Origin: Marinospirillum alkaliphilum DSM 21637 | GTDB lineage: Bacteria; Pseudomonadota; Gammaproteobacteria; Pseudomonadales; Halomonadaceae | Length of the DNA stretch: 64,000 bases | Direction: 5' to 3' | Assembly (NCBI RefSeq): GCF_900119735.1 | Contig: NZ_FPJW01000002.1 | Coordinates: 310,001-374,000, forward strand | Shown here: positions 1 through 8,012 of the stretch, one piece after another | Numbering within the stretch: position 1 is the stretch's first letter | How the letters are laid out: each line of letters starts with the position of its first letter | Program-made: the position numbers and the translations under genes | The notes under the pieces: generated by a model | The model's database searches: none | What the model saw: the letters and a program-made list of their open reading frames with translations, nothing else | Told to the model about the DNA's origin: nothing

Positions 1-1
1 T

Positions 2-514
2 GCAATCAGTCATGACCTGATCAAGAAGATGATCAAGCCGGACATCACAGAAAAAGGCGAGATGCTTGCTGCACGTATCTCCATGGGTGGTGCAATCCTG
101 CTGGCAACCTATCTTGGCCTGAATCCCCCCGGATTTGCGGCACAGGTAGTAGCGCTGGCCTTCGGTATCGCTGCTGCATCCCTGTTCCCTGTGCTGATGA
201 TGGGTATCTTCTCCAAGCGCATTAACGACAAGGGTGCCATTGCCGGTATGTTGGCTGGTCTGCTGTCAACCCTGCTGTACATCTTCACTTACCTGGGCTG
301 GTTCTTCATCCCTGGCACCAACATGCTGCCGAACACTGCTGATAACTGGCTGTTTGGTATCTCCCCGCTGTCCTTCGGTGCAGTTGGTGCAATGATCAAC
401 TTTGCTGTAGCTTACGCTGTATCCTACTCCACTGAGGCTCCGCCCCAGGAAATTCAGGATCTGGTTGAAAGCGTGCGTTCACCAAAAGGTGCTGGCGCTG
501 CAGTTGATCACTAA
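2..514 (+). CDS. Sodium:solute symporter, C-terminal part (cut by window edge)
   Basis: The reading frame is open to the left edge, so about 170 residues of the C-terminus are visible. They hold several strongly hydrophobic segments separated by short basic loops (FSKRINDKG), a pattern typical of the last helices of the SSS family of Na+/solute symporters. The sequence AISHDLIKK before the first in-frame ATG fits the intracellular loop conserved in acetate/carboxylate-type members. The following genes (a cNMP/CBS/nucleotidyltransferase protein and a DEDDh exonuclease) are known neighbours of the large VC_2705-like symporter subfamily, which makes that subfamily the best guess. The substrate is probably a small carboxylate, but nothing visible proves it. 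The cytoplasmic tail ends in a short polar stretch. The gene is followed by a terminator-like hairpin. Confidence 0.8.
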   Translation, partial: AISHDLIKKMIKPDITEKGEMLAARISMGGAILLATYLGLNPPGFAAQVVALAFGIAAASLFPVLMMGIFSKRINDKGAIAGMLAGLLSTLLYIFTYLGWFFIPGTNMLPNTADNWLFGISPLSFGAVGAMINFAVAYAVSYSTEAPPQEIQDLVESVRSPKGAGAAVDH

Positions 515-564
515 GTGATAATTCATCCCTGATGGTGGCATTTGTCACCGGGGGTTGAACTCTA

Positions 565-588
565 GCGGGCTTCCTCATGGAAGCCCGC
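565..588 (+). terminator. Hairpin after the symporter gene
   Basis: A perfect 10 bp stem with a TCAT loop (arms 565-574 and 579-588) follows the symporter stop codon by about 50 bases. Only a short pyrimidine-rich stretch (CTTCATTTC) follows instead of a clean T run, so it may be a weak terminator or a transcript-end stabiliser. The next gene's ribosome binding site begins right after it. Confidence 0.5.
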
Positions 589-611
589 CTTCATTTCAGG
601 AAGTGAATTGT

Positions 612-1133
612 ATGATCTGGCATCTGGTTGCATTGGTTGTAGCGGGTCTTGGCGCAGGCGGTGTAGCAATGGCGCTTTACCACCTGAGCCGGAAAAAATT
701 ACCCAAATGGATCATCCCGGGTTTTGCTGGTGTAGCCATGTTGGCTTATCAGATCAACTTTGAATATGGCTGGTTTGAACACAAGCAACTGCAGTTGCCC
801 GAGGATTCGGTTGTTATCGAGTCTCATGCCACCAGTATGGTGTGGCGTCCCTGGACCTTTGCCAAGCCGATGACCACCAGTTTTACCGTTCTGGATAAAA
901 CCAGTCTGGTGCAGGTAGAGCAGCAGGGTGAAAAGCCGCTGGTGCGTTTTATGCTCTATCGATTTGAAAAGGAATATGTCGACCAGGTTTATCCCAGTGG
1001 TTGGTTGATGAACTGTGCGATTGGTGAAATGGTGGGTCTGGAGCTGGATGGCTCGATCAATCCTGTTAAAAGGGCGGTATTGCAGCAGGATGGTAAGCTT
1101 TATCAGGAAGTATGCCTGACCTCTGAGCGCTGA
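612..1133 (+). CDS. Conserved hypothetical membrane protein
   Basis: I do not recognise a named family. The 173-residue product begins with a hydrophobic helix (residues about 3-22), then a basic loop (SRKKLPK) and a second hydrophobic stretch (about 32-46). It would thus be anchored in the inner membrane by one or two helices, with a soluble C-terminal domain of about 120 residues rich in aromatic and charged residues. The start at 612 is preferred over an upstream in-frame codon because AGGAAG lies at a good distance before it and because the hydrophobic helix then sits at the N-terminus. It lies between the symporter and the cNMP/CBS protein on the same strand, separated from the symporter by a hairpin. 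Its function is unknown; association with the symporter is inference from position. Confidence 0.7.
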   Translation: MIWHLVALVVAGLGAGGVAMALYHLSRKKLPKWIIPGFAGVAMLAYQINFEYGWFEHKQLQLPEDSVVIESHATSMVWRPWTFAKPMTTSFTVLDKTSLVQVEQQGEKPLVRFMLYRFEKEYVDQVYPSGWLMNCAIGEMVGLELDGSINPVKRAVLQQDGKLYQEVCLTSER

Positions 1134-1248
1134 GACTAAAGTACGGCTTTCGGGTGTTCTGGCGGTTTGTTAGATTCGGTAACAGCTAGAGTTACCCGGC
1201 AGCCTCCCACTGCTCGGTTGCCCCCATGTTAAAACAAGGAAAACAGGC

Positions 1249-3084
1249 ATGAGCAACGAGTTTGATCTGTCGCACCCGCCGTTTGATCTGCTGACAGAAG
1301 AGCAGCAGCAGCAGTTGTTAACACGTCTGGATATTGGTTATTTCGGCAAGGATGAGACCATCATGGAAGCTGGCCACTCCAGTGACTATGTTTTTGTAGT
1401 CATGAAAGGAGCGGTGGCGGAAATTGATGCCCGGCTGGCAGAAACAGACCCCGATGGTGGGGTGATCCGTGAATATGCCCACGAAGACCTGTTTGGCGCC
1501 ATCAGTATCATTAACGGCAGTAGCCGTTACACCTTTCGTACCCTGGAAGAGACCATTGCCTGGTTGATCCCCAAGGCTGTTTTCCTGTCGTTGATGGAAA
1601 GCAATGAAGCTTTTGCTGCCTACTTCCAGAATACCCTGACAGAAAAAGCCCGATTGCTGGAAAGCCGTCGCAGTCGTCAATCGGGCGGCGGCGATATGTC
1701 TGCATTCATGCTGGCCAAGGTAGGTGGCTCTGTCTTGCGTGAGCCGGTGGTGCTGGATTCCGGCACCAGCATTCTGGAAGCAACCCGTACCATGCGTGAG
1801 CGGCACGCAGACTGCCTGCTGGTGCGCAAAGGCAGCCAGTATGGCATGGTCACCCGTACCGACCTGTTGGAAGGTGTGGTACTCAGTAATATGGGGCTGG
1901 ATGCTGATATTTGTGAGCTGGCCAGTTACAACCTGTTGACCGTTCAGAAGGATGACTTCCTTTTTAATGCTCTGGTATTGATGACACGCCACAAGATTCA
2001 GCGGGTGGTGGTTTTTGACGGCCCGCGCCTGGCAGGCCTGGTTGAACTGACCGATGTACTGAGCTTCTTCTCCAGTCAGTCACACGTCATTGGCTTGCAG
2101 ATTGAGCGGGCTGCCAGCCTGGAGGAACTGGCGGGGGTTGCCAAGGGAACCACGCATCTGGTCAGTGGCCTGGTATCCCAGGGGGTGAAAATCCGTTTTG
2201 CCATGGATCTTCTGGCGGCACTGAATGGTCGAATCATTGCAAAGGCATTTGAGTATCTGGTGCCTGAAGACATTCGCCAGAAGGTTTGCCTGCTGGTCAT
2301 GGGCAGTGAAGGCCGTGGTGAGCAGGTATTAAAAACCGATCAGGATAATGCCCTGATTCTGGCAGACGATCTGCACTGGCCCGAGTGCAGCAAGGTGATG
2401 GAAAAGTTTACCCAGACCCTGCTGGATTTTGGTTACCCACTGTGTAAAGGCAAGATCATGGTTTCCAACCCTGAGTGGGTAATGAAGGAATCCGACTGGA
2501 AAAAACGTGTGGTGAAATGGAGTGGTTCGGTTGAAGGCACCGGACTGATGAATCTGGCTATTTTTGTGGATGCCCATGCAGTGGCAGGTGATCATCATTT
2601 GTTTAACCGTGTGCGTGACCACCTTTATGAAAAGCTGGCAGGCAATGAAGTATTTTATTCCTACTTTGCCATGCCCTTGCGTCGTTTCAGTACACCGCTG
2701 ACCTTTTTTGGTGGCCTGAAAAGCTCTGATGGTATTGATATTAAAAAAGGTGGGATTTTTCCGCTGGTCCATGGTGTACGAACCATGGCTTTACAACACA
2801 AAATTCGTGAAACCAATACTTTTGTCCGGCTGGAAAAGCTGGCAGAACAGCGCATAATCAAAAAAGATTTTGCTGATGATCTGGCAGAGGCACTTTCGGT
2901 ACTCAGTCAGCTGCGTTTGCAGCAACAGTTAAAAGCTGCCAAGGGGCAGGCCGATGCTGAAGAGTCCAATATGGTTTCTGCTGTGGATCTGAACAAACTG
3001 GACCGGGACTTGCTGAGGGAGGCATTACATCTGGTCAAGGAATTCAAGGCACGGATGAGCCACCGTTATCATCTCGAGAGGTAA
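1249..3084 (+). CDS. cNMP-binding / CBS / DUF294 nucleotidyltransferase protein
   Basis: A 611-residue soluble signalling protein with three recognisable parts. Residues about 10-140 resemble a cyclic-nucleotide-binding fold (VFVVMKGAVAEI, then DLFGAISIINGSSRYTFR). Residues about 155-280 form a CBS pair (SILEATRTMRERHADCLLV and a second copy near 215-275). The rest is the DUF294 putative nucleotidyltransferase, with the motif GSEGRGEQ followed by TDQDNAL, like the GSxGRxE...D.D catalytic site of GlnD and GlnE, and its C-terminal helical domain. Family knowledge suggests a sensor that transfers a nucleotide to a protein partner; no partner is established here. It has an AAGGA ribosome binding site and lies six bases upstream of an exonuclease gene, so the two are probably co-transcribed. 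A link to regulating the adjacent symporter is likely but inferred. Confidence 0.9.
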   Translation: MSNEFDLSHPPFDLLTEEQQQQLLTRLDIGYFGKDETIMEAGHSSDYVFVVMKGAVAEIDARLAETDPDGGVIREYAHEDLFGAISIINGSSRYTFRTLEETIAWLIPKAVFLSLMESNEAFAAYFQNTLTEKARLLESRRSRQSGGGDMSAFMLAKVGGSVLREPVVLDSGTSILEATRTMRERHADCLLVRKGSQYGMVTRTDLLEGVVLSNMGLDADICELASYNLLTVQKDDFLFNALVLMTRHKIQRVVVFDGPRLAGLVELTDVLSFFSSQSHVIGLQIERAASLEELAGVAKGTTHLVSGLVSQGVKIRFAMDLLAALNGRIIAKAFEYLVPEDIRQKVCLLVMGSEGRGEQVLKTDQDNALILADDLHWPECSKVMEKFTQTLLDFGYPLCKGKIMVSNPEWVMKESDWKKRVVKWSGSVEGTGLMNLAIFVDAHAVAGDHHLFNRVRDHLYEKLAGNEVFYSYFAMPLRRFSTPLTFFGGLKSSDGIDIKKGGIFPLVHGVRTMALQHKIRETNTFVRLEKLAEQRIIKKDFADDLAEALSVLSQLRLQQQLKAAKGQADAEESNMVSAVDLNKLDRDLLREALHLVKEFKARMSHRYHLER

Positions 3085-3089
3085 ACAAG

Positions 3090-3710
3090 ATGGTGCTGAA
3101 AACAATAAGAACAGCAACCGATCGCTGGACCCATAAAGACGGCGAATTTGCTTACATGTTTGAGCCCTACGAGGGTGATGAAGTGGTTGCGCTGGACTGT
3201 GAAATGACCAGTCTGGACCCGCAGAAGGCCGAGCTGGTATCCATTGCTGCAGTAAAGATCAAAGGCACTCAGGTGTTGACCAGTGACAAGCTGGACATCA
3301 AACTGCAGAAACCTGAGAGCCTGACTGGTGACTCCATCAAGGTGCACCGTATCCGTGGTGTTGACCTGCTGGGTGGTGAGGTGTTGGGTGATGCCTTGCG
3401 CCAACTGCTGGAGTTTGTTGGTAATCGCCCGATCATGGGTTATTACATCAATTATGACATCACTGTACTGAATCGTTTTATTCGTCCACGCTTTGGTTTC
3501 AGTTTGCCAAACCGGACCATTGAATTATCCAACTGTTACCTGGACAAGGTGCAGCGCGCAAATCCGGAGCTGGTACCGGACCTGCAATTTGAAACCATTG
3601 CCGGGAAGCTGGGAGTGCCAATGGTCGGTCAGCGGCATACTGCCCTGGGTGATGCCATCACCACAGCGTTGATGTATGTACGTTTGTTAAAAGGCCCGGT
3701 ACCCGCCTGA
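3090..3710 (+). CDS. 3'-5' exonuclease, DNA polymerase III epsilon-like (DEDDh)
   Basis: This 206-residue protein carries the three exonuclease motifs of the DEDDh family: ExoI (ALDCEMTSLD, residues about 35-44), ExoII (NYDITVLNRF) and ExoIII (HTALGDAITTA). All four acidic residues and the histidine are visible, so it should be an active metal-dependent exonuclease. It is not the replicative DnaQ by context: it follows the cNMP/CBS/nucleotidyltransferase gene by five bases and probably shares its transcript. This pairing recurs in other gammaproteobacteria (recalled family context), but why an exonuclease travels with a symporter regulator is unexplained. The substrate, DNA or RNA, cannot be told from sequence. 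The gene ends before a bidirectional terminator. Confidence 0.88.
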   Translation: MVLKTIRTATDRWTHKDGEFAYMFEPYEGDEVVALDCEMTSLDPQKAELVSIAAVKIKGTQVLTSDKLDIKLQKPESLTGDSIKVHRIRGVDLLGGEVLGDALRQLLEFVGNRPIMGYYINYDITVLNRFIRPRFGFSLPNRTIELSNCYLDKVQRANPELVPDLQFETIAGKLGVPMVGQRHTALGDAITTALMYVRLLKGPVPA

Positions 3711-3730
3711 TCTGTAATTGTAAGACAATA

Positions 3731-3758
3731 AAAAAACCGGCTCCAGGCCGGTTTTTTT
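3731..3758. terminator. Bidirectional intrinsic terminator
   Basis: A run of A, a 5 bp stem CCGGC / GCCGG with loop TCCAG, and a run of seven T. Because A and T runs flank both sides, it can act in both directions, which fits its place between the convergent exonuclease and deacetylase genes. Confidence 0.85.
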
Positions 3759-3773
3759 ATTGTCTGGTACAGC

Positions 3774-4874
3774 TCAGAAGTCATACCAGGTACCGTCAGG
3801 GTGAGGCAACAGCCACTGACGGGAGAACCAGAAGAAGCGGTTTTCCGTTGCATGGGGGGCTGTGCAGTTATAACGTGGACGGCCTGTAGAAAGGTCACGA
3901 TCGCTGTTGACTGTGACAACCACGTTGCCATTTTCCAGTGTGCGGGTTCTGACCGGCAACACCTGCGCATCAGGGCCATAACACGCCAGTTGTCGCAGGC
4001 GGTAATCACCGGGTGCCAGGGTCAGGGTCAGGGTAGGGCGGCGCTCACGTCCTGCCAGTACAGTGGAAACGGGTTCTTCGGACAGCAGTGGAAAAGGCAC
4101 TGCATGAAGTTTGGTGCGCAGTGTGGTTGGGTTGCTGAAAATGCCATTGGCAGCATATCGGGGTATGGCGGTCATGCCGGTAAAGGGGCTTGCAGGACCG
4201 GATTGTTGCCCAAAACCCACGTACCCAAGGCGCCTGACCAGCTCTTGAATCTCAGGTGTATATTCCCCGTAGGGGTAAGCCAGGTAACGAGGTGTTTCAC
4301 CCAGGTGCTTTTCAATTTCGCGCTGGTTTTCAACGATTTCGTGAGTCAGGCGCTCCAGCCACTGTTCATCGGTTTCACCTTCTTCCTTGCGAATCATGTG
4401 GGGGTGGGTCAGCGTGTGGTTGGCAATGATGCCACCGGCTTCTTTTGCTTCTTTCAGCTGTGCCCAGCTCATGTGTAATGGATGCCGCTCATTGATCGGC
4501 TGGGCATTCACAAAGATGGTGAAGGGCAAGCCACGCTCTTTCAGCAGTGGCAGTGCGTTCTCATACACGCTGATGTAGCCGTCGTCAAAGGTGATGACGG
4601 CTACCCTGTCTGGCATGGGGCGGCGGCGCTGCAGGTGTTGTACCACACGATCCAGTGGCCACACCTGAAAACCATCACGCTCCAGCAGGTCCAGATGCTC
4701 CCGGAAGCGCTGTGGCGAGGTGCTGGTTGAGGGTGGGGTGCGACTGCTGATGTGGTGATACATCAGAATGGAGGCATGAAAACGGTCAGCAACTTCTGCT
4801 GGTTGATTGGCTTGCAGTTTGCTCAGTGGTACAAAACCAGTCAGCAATATCAGCAATAAAAACAGTCGTGACAT
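3774..4874 (-). CDS. Secreted polysaccharide deacetylase
   Basis: A 366-residue protein with an N-terminal signal peptide (hydrophobic residues about 3-20, then an Ala-Asn-Gln region). The NodB-type carbohydrate esterase 4 domain follows: ITFDDGY (catalytic and metal-binding aspartates), the metal-binding histidines in NHTLTHPHM, and the AYPYGEY motif. ILMYHHI near residue 36 is the usual domain opening. About 120 residues after the catalytic domain form a beta-rich tail of unknown role. It probably acts in the periplasm or outer membrane and removes acetyl groups from a poly-N-acetylglucosamine-like sugar or peptidoglycan; the substrate is not shown. An AAGGA site lies eight bases before the ATG. 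No exopolysaccharide synthase gene is nearby. Confidence 0.87.
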   Translation of the reverse strand: MSRLFLLLILLTGFVPLSKLQANQPAEVADRFHASILMYHHISSRTPPSTSTSPQRFREHLDLLERDGFQVWPLDRVVQHLQRRRPMPDRVAVITFDDGYISVYENALPLLKERGLPFTIFVNAQPINERHPLHMSWAQLKEAKEAGGIIANHTLTHPHMIRKEEGETDEQWLERLTHEIVENQREIEKHLGETPRYLAYPYGEYTPEIQELVRRLGYVGFGQQSGPASPFTGMTAIPRYAANGIFSNPTTLRTKLHAVPFPLLSEEPVSTVLAGRERRPTLTLTLAPGDYRLRQLACYGPDAQVLPVRTRTLENGNVVVTVNSDRDLSTGRPRYNCTAPHATENRFFWFSRQWLLPHPDGTWYDF

Positions 4875-4891
4875 AGTGCTGTCCTTTATTT

Positions 4892-5497
4892 TCAGGTTTG
4901 TTTCAGCAAGGGACGAAGTACTTCCATCGCTTCATTGATGGTTTGGAGTTTTTCCGGGTCGCCACCTCGGTCCGGGTGGTGTTGCATCGCCAGGCGTCGA
5001 TAACTGAGCTTGATTTCCCTGGCTGTGACGCCTTCTCTTAAACCCAGTGTTTGTAGCGCCTTGGCTTTGAGACCGCCGCCGGTGAAAACCGTTTCTTCGT
5101 GCAGTCGCTTCCAGAAGTTATTCAGGGCGCTTTCGATGTCCTGCTGAGTGGTTTTTTCCAGCATATCCAGATCAAGATAATAGTCCCGCATTGGATCATG
5201 TTGCTGCAACGCCGGGCTGCCGGGGTTATAAGGCTGTAACTGCAGGCGCACAGCGGTGATTTCCAGGTGCCCCTTACCTGTACGCCATAATTCATCACGT
5301 AACTGGTACAGAGCGTTGTAGAGCAGGAAATGGGTGCGAAACAGCTTGACGCTGTCACTGAAGGTGTCGGGTTCCAAGGTTACAGTGCCCTTCTCATCCA
5401 GAGCCTTGAGCAGCGCATGCTCGTTGACTCCTTCAGGAAAACTGCGCAGCACCTCGATCAGGTCTTCAAAGAGTCGTGTTTCCTGTAGCGCTGTCAT
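4892..5497 (-). CDS. DnaJ-related protein with C-terminal J domain
   Basis: The 201-residue product has a J domain at its C-terminus (last 60 residues) with the diagnostic HPD tripeptide in MQHHPDRGGD, preceded by the helix II sequence LSYRRLAMQ. The N-terminal 130 residues match the general look of the DNAJ_related family: helical, with a region of acidic and aromatic residues and no Gly/Phe or zinc domain. It would stimulate DnaK-type ATPase on unknown clients. It lies upstream of the deacetylase on the same strand with a 17-base gap, so they may be co-transcribed. The start has only a weak ribosome binding site. It is divergent from ttcA. Confidence 0.85.
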   Translation of the reverse strand: MTALQETRLFEDLIEVLRSFPEGVNEHALLKALDEKGTVTLEPDTFSDSVKLFRTHFLLYNALYQLRDELWRTGKGHLEITAVRLQLQPYNPGSPALQQHDPMRDYYLDLDMLEKTTQQDIESALNNFWKRLHEETVFTGGGLKAKALQTLGLREGVTAREIKLSYRRLAMQHHPDRGGDPEKLQTINEAMEVLRPLLKQT

Positions 5498-5641
5498 GTG
5501 TTTTTCAGGCCTTCACTTTCTTTTTTCATAAGGGGATGTTAGCAGGCGCTGGCAGGATAGAAAACGTCTCCGACCATTTACATTTCAGACAGCTTTGGTT
5601 AACTTGCGCACCTCTGTTCATTTTATAACCGGTATATCCAG

Positions 5642-6496
5642 ATGCAGGAACTCTTGCCCAAGGCCCGCAAGGAATTCAACAAGCTGCAGAAGCGGCTGCG
5701 CCGTGAGACGGGGCAGGCGATTGCTGATTTCAACATGATACAGGATGGCGACAAGGTGATGGTGTGTCTCTCCGGAGGCAAGGACTCTTATACACTGTTA
5801 CACATCCTGATGGGGCTGCAAAAAAGTGCTCCGGTGCACTTTGATCTGGTGGCAGTGAATCTGGACCAGAAGCAACCCGGTTTTCCCGAGCATGTGCTGC
5901 CCAATTATCTGGAGCAGTTGGGTGTTCCCTATTACATTCTGGAAAAAGATACCTACAGCATCGTCAAAGAAAAGATACCAGAAGGTAAAACCACCTGTGG
6001 CCTCTGTTCACGCCTGCGCCGTGGCACCCTTTATGGTTTTGCCGAGGAGATCGGAGCCACCAAGATTGCCTTGGGTCACCACCGTGATGACTTGCTGGAA
6101 ACCCTGTTTCTGAACCTGTTTTTCGGGGGCAGTCTGAAAGCCATGCCACCCAAGCTGTTGTCTGATGACCTGAAGAATATTCTGATCAGACCTCTGGCTT
6201 ATTGCCGCGAGAGGGATATTGCCGAGTTTGCAACCCTGATGGAGTTTCCGATCATTCCCTGCAATCTTTGTGGTTCACAGGAAAATCTGCAGCGTCAGGT
6301 GATCAAGGAAATGCTGCAGGACTGGGAAAAGCGTTTTCCCGGCCGGATTGAGACGATGTTTAATGCATTGCAAAACGTGGCGCCTTCTCAGTTGGCAGAT
6401 ACCCGCATCTTTGATTTTGCCGGGCTGGAAGCGCAGCGAGAGAAGGCTTTATCGAACCGCATCAACCTGCTGGATGCGCTGGTTACCGAGGCTTGA
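5642..6496 (+). CDS. ttcA: tRNA 2-thiocytidine(32) synthetase TtcA
   Basis: TtcA thiolates cytidine 32 of certain tRNAs using ATP and an iron-sulphur cluster. The visible signatures are the PP-loop SGGKDS (residues 44-49), the CxxC pair C119/C122 in [11 protein letters not shown] that binds the cluster, and a second CxxC at C207/C210 in [18 protein letters not shown] near residue 145 is also typical. At 284 residues it is slightly shorter than the E. coli enzyme at the N-terminus but complete in all motifs. It is transcribed alone, divergently from the DnaJ-related gene, and converges on apt with a 19-base gap and no clear terminator. Confidence 0.95.
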   Translation: MQELLPKARKEFNKLQKRLRRETGQAIADFNMIQDGDKVMVCLSGGKDSYTLLHILMGLQKSAPVHFDLVAVNLDQKQPGFPEHVLPNYLEQLGVPYYILEKDTYSIVKEKIPEGKTTCGLCSRLRRGTLYGFAEEIGATKIALGHHRDDLLETLFLNLFFGGSLKAMPPKLLSDDLKNILIRPLAYCRERDIAEFATLMEFPIIPCNLCGSQENLQRQVIKEMLQDWEKRFPGRIETMFNALQNVAPSQLADTRIFDFAGLEAQREKALSNRINLLDALVTEA

Positions 6497-6515
6497 TAAC
6501 CAACGCCAAATGGAT

Positions 6516-7055
6516 TTAATCGCCTTCAAAGGCCATCAGTGCATAGGTGGACACATCCATTGCCTGCAATCGCTGGCTGCCACCGTGATCAGGCAAGTCG
6601 ATCAGGGTGGCAACTTCATGCACTCTGGCTTGTTGGCGCCGAATCAGGGTGGTGGCTGCAATCAAGCTGGCACCACTGGACAGCAAGTCATCAAATAACA
6701 ACACGCAGCTGCTTTCATCCAGTAGCCCTTGGCGCATTTCCAGGGTGCGATCACCGGATGAGCTGGGTGCCCGCTCATGCAGCACTTCACCAGGTTCTTC
6801 ACCCAGGTCGCGAATCAGGATCAGTGGCAGGTTCAAACGATAGGCCAATACAGCTGCAAACATGGTGCCACGGCCTTTAAGTGCTACAAGGTGTGTTAAA
6901 GGTGCGTCAACATATCGGTGTGCAAAGGTGTCGGTGATGGTTTGCAGTGCTCGCGGTTCACTGAGCAGCCGGGATAAGTCGCGGGTGTTGTAACCCTTGC
7001 GAGGAAAATCCCGGTGGACGTGGATGAGTTGTTTGAGTGGGAAATCATCAAGCAT
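6516..7055 (-). CDS. apt: Adenine phosphoribosyltransferase
   Basis: Apt salvages adenine to AMP with PRPP. The 179-residue frame matches the family in length and layout. FPRKGYNTRDLSRLL near the start corresponds to the conserved FPKPGI..RDITPLL. The PRPP-binding loop is VLLFDDLLSSGASLIAAT (about 118-135). A basic loop for pyrophosphate precedes it. The start at 7055 is chosen because GAGGAGA lies just upstream, and because the longer frame would run into the fnr coding region. Gene order fnr-apt on one strand is the same as in Pseudomonas (anr-apt), which supports the call. The sequence is rather diverged from E. coli Apt, so another purine or pyrimidine-type phosphoribosyltransferase remains possible. 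Confidence 0.8.
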   Translation of the reverse strand: MLDDFPLKQLIHVHRDFPRKGYNTRDLSRLLSEPRALQTITDTFAHRYVDAPLTHLVALKGRGTMFAAVLAYRLNLPLILIRDLGEEPGEVLHERAPSSSGDRTLEMRQGLLDESSCVLLFDDLLSSGASLIAATTLIRRQQARVHEVATLIDLPDHGGSQRLQAMDVSTYALMAFEGD

Positions 7056-7107
7056 GGCCTTGTCTCCTCTTGAACGGTTGAAATCCTTTTCCTGCCAGTC
7101 TTGTGGC

Positions 7108-7884
7108 TCAGGATGCGACCAGTTTGGCTCCGGTTTCGGCTTCACATTCACTTAGACCGGCAATTTCCAGTAATTGCTGACGATCCGTGATATGCACTTC
7201 TTTACCATTCACCGCAATGATCTGGCTGGTCTGGAAGCGGGTGAAAACGCGGCTGACTGTTTCTACGGCCAGTCCAAGATAGTTGCCAATTTCGTTGCGC
7301 GACATGGGGAGCCGAAAGGTGTAAGGTGAATAACCACGTCGCTTGAAGCGAGCAGAGAGGTTAGCCAGGAAGGTGGCCACACGCTCTTCGGCATTCTTTT
7401 TGGAAAGCAGCAGCATCATTTGTTTGTCGTCACGGATTTCCTTGCTGAGGCTGCTGAACATCTGTTTGCGCAGGTCTGGCAACTCGTTGGATAACTCCTG
7501 CAGACGGGAGTAAGGAATTTCGCAGACGGTGGTGGTTTCCAGTGCTCTGGAGGAAACCGGGTAACTACTGCAGTCGATGCCATCCAGTCCAACCATTTCG
7601 CTGGGCAGATGAAAGTTGGTGATTTGCTCTTCACCATCATTGGTCATGATGTAGTTTTTTAAACTGCCGGAACGCACTGCATAGACACAGTCAAAAGAGT
7701 CACCCTGGCGGAACAGGTGTTCACCCTTTTTCAAGGGTTGGCGTCGCTTGATGATACGATCCAGTTGATCGATGTCTTCAAGATTGAGGGATAAAGGCAG
7801 GCAAAGTGAACTCAGGCTGCAGGTCATGCAGCGGGTTTCCTTGGTCAGGTTCAGGCAATTTCCTTTTTGTTGTCTGCTGGGCAT
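7108..7884 (-). CDS. fnr: Oxygen-sensing regulator Fnr/Anr
   Basis: CRP/FNR-family transcription factor that turns on microaerobic and anaerobic genes when its [4Fe-4S] cluster is intact. The N-terminal cysteines C19, C22 and C28 follow the CX2CX5C pattern and the fourth ligand is C121 in VCEIPY, the same setting as Cys122 of E. coli FNR. A cyclic-nucleotide-fold domain (about 40-150) and dimer helix follow. The helix-turn-helix contains ETVSRVF, with the Glu and Arg that read TTGAT half sites. The 258-residue length is normal. GGGAGA lies ahead of the ATG. Its neighbours are its expected targets: hemN upstream and the cco genes beyond. A weak FNR-like site lies in its own leader. Confidence 0.97.
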   Translation of the reverse strand: MPSRQQKGNCLNLTKETRCMTCSLSSLCLPLSLNLEDIDQLDRIIKRRQPLKKGEHLFRQGDSFDCVYAVRSGSLKNYIMTNDGEEQITNFHLPSEMVGLDGIDCSSYPVSSRALETTTVCEIPYSRLQELSNELPDLRKQMFSSLSKEIRDDKQMMLLLSKKNAEERVATFLANLSARFKRRGYSPYTFRLPMSRNEIGNYLGLAVETVSRVFTRFQTSQIIAVNGKEVHITDRQQLLEIAGLSECEAETGAKLVAS

Positions 7885-7912
7885 CGCGTTTCTCCCTCAT
7901 CGTTAACAAAAC

Positions 7913-7926
7913 ATGACACAGCTCAA
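7913..7926. promoter_or_regulatory. Possible FNR half-palindrome before fnr
   Basis: ATGAC-ACAG-CTCAA resembles the FNR/Anr consensus TTGAT-N4-(G/A)TCAA in about seven of ten positions. It lies about 30 bases before the fnr start codon, where autoregulation would be plausible. The match is modest and could be chance. Confidence 0.25.
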
Positions 7927-8012
7927 TTACTTGTACCATGACGCCTGCGGTATGGCAATGAGATGTCAGTTGAGTATCAGGCCAACACCTCATTTCCGCA
8001 GGAAATATAATG

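Noticed and set aside
1178-1196. GGTAAC / GTTACC inverted repeat before the cNMP/CBS gene
   Set aside because: A six-base stem with no T run and no known operator; too weak to call.
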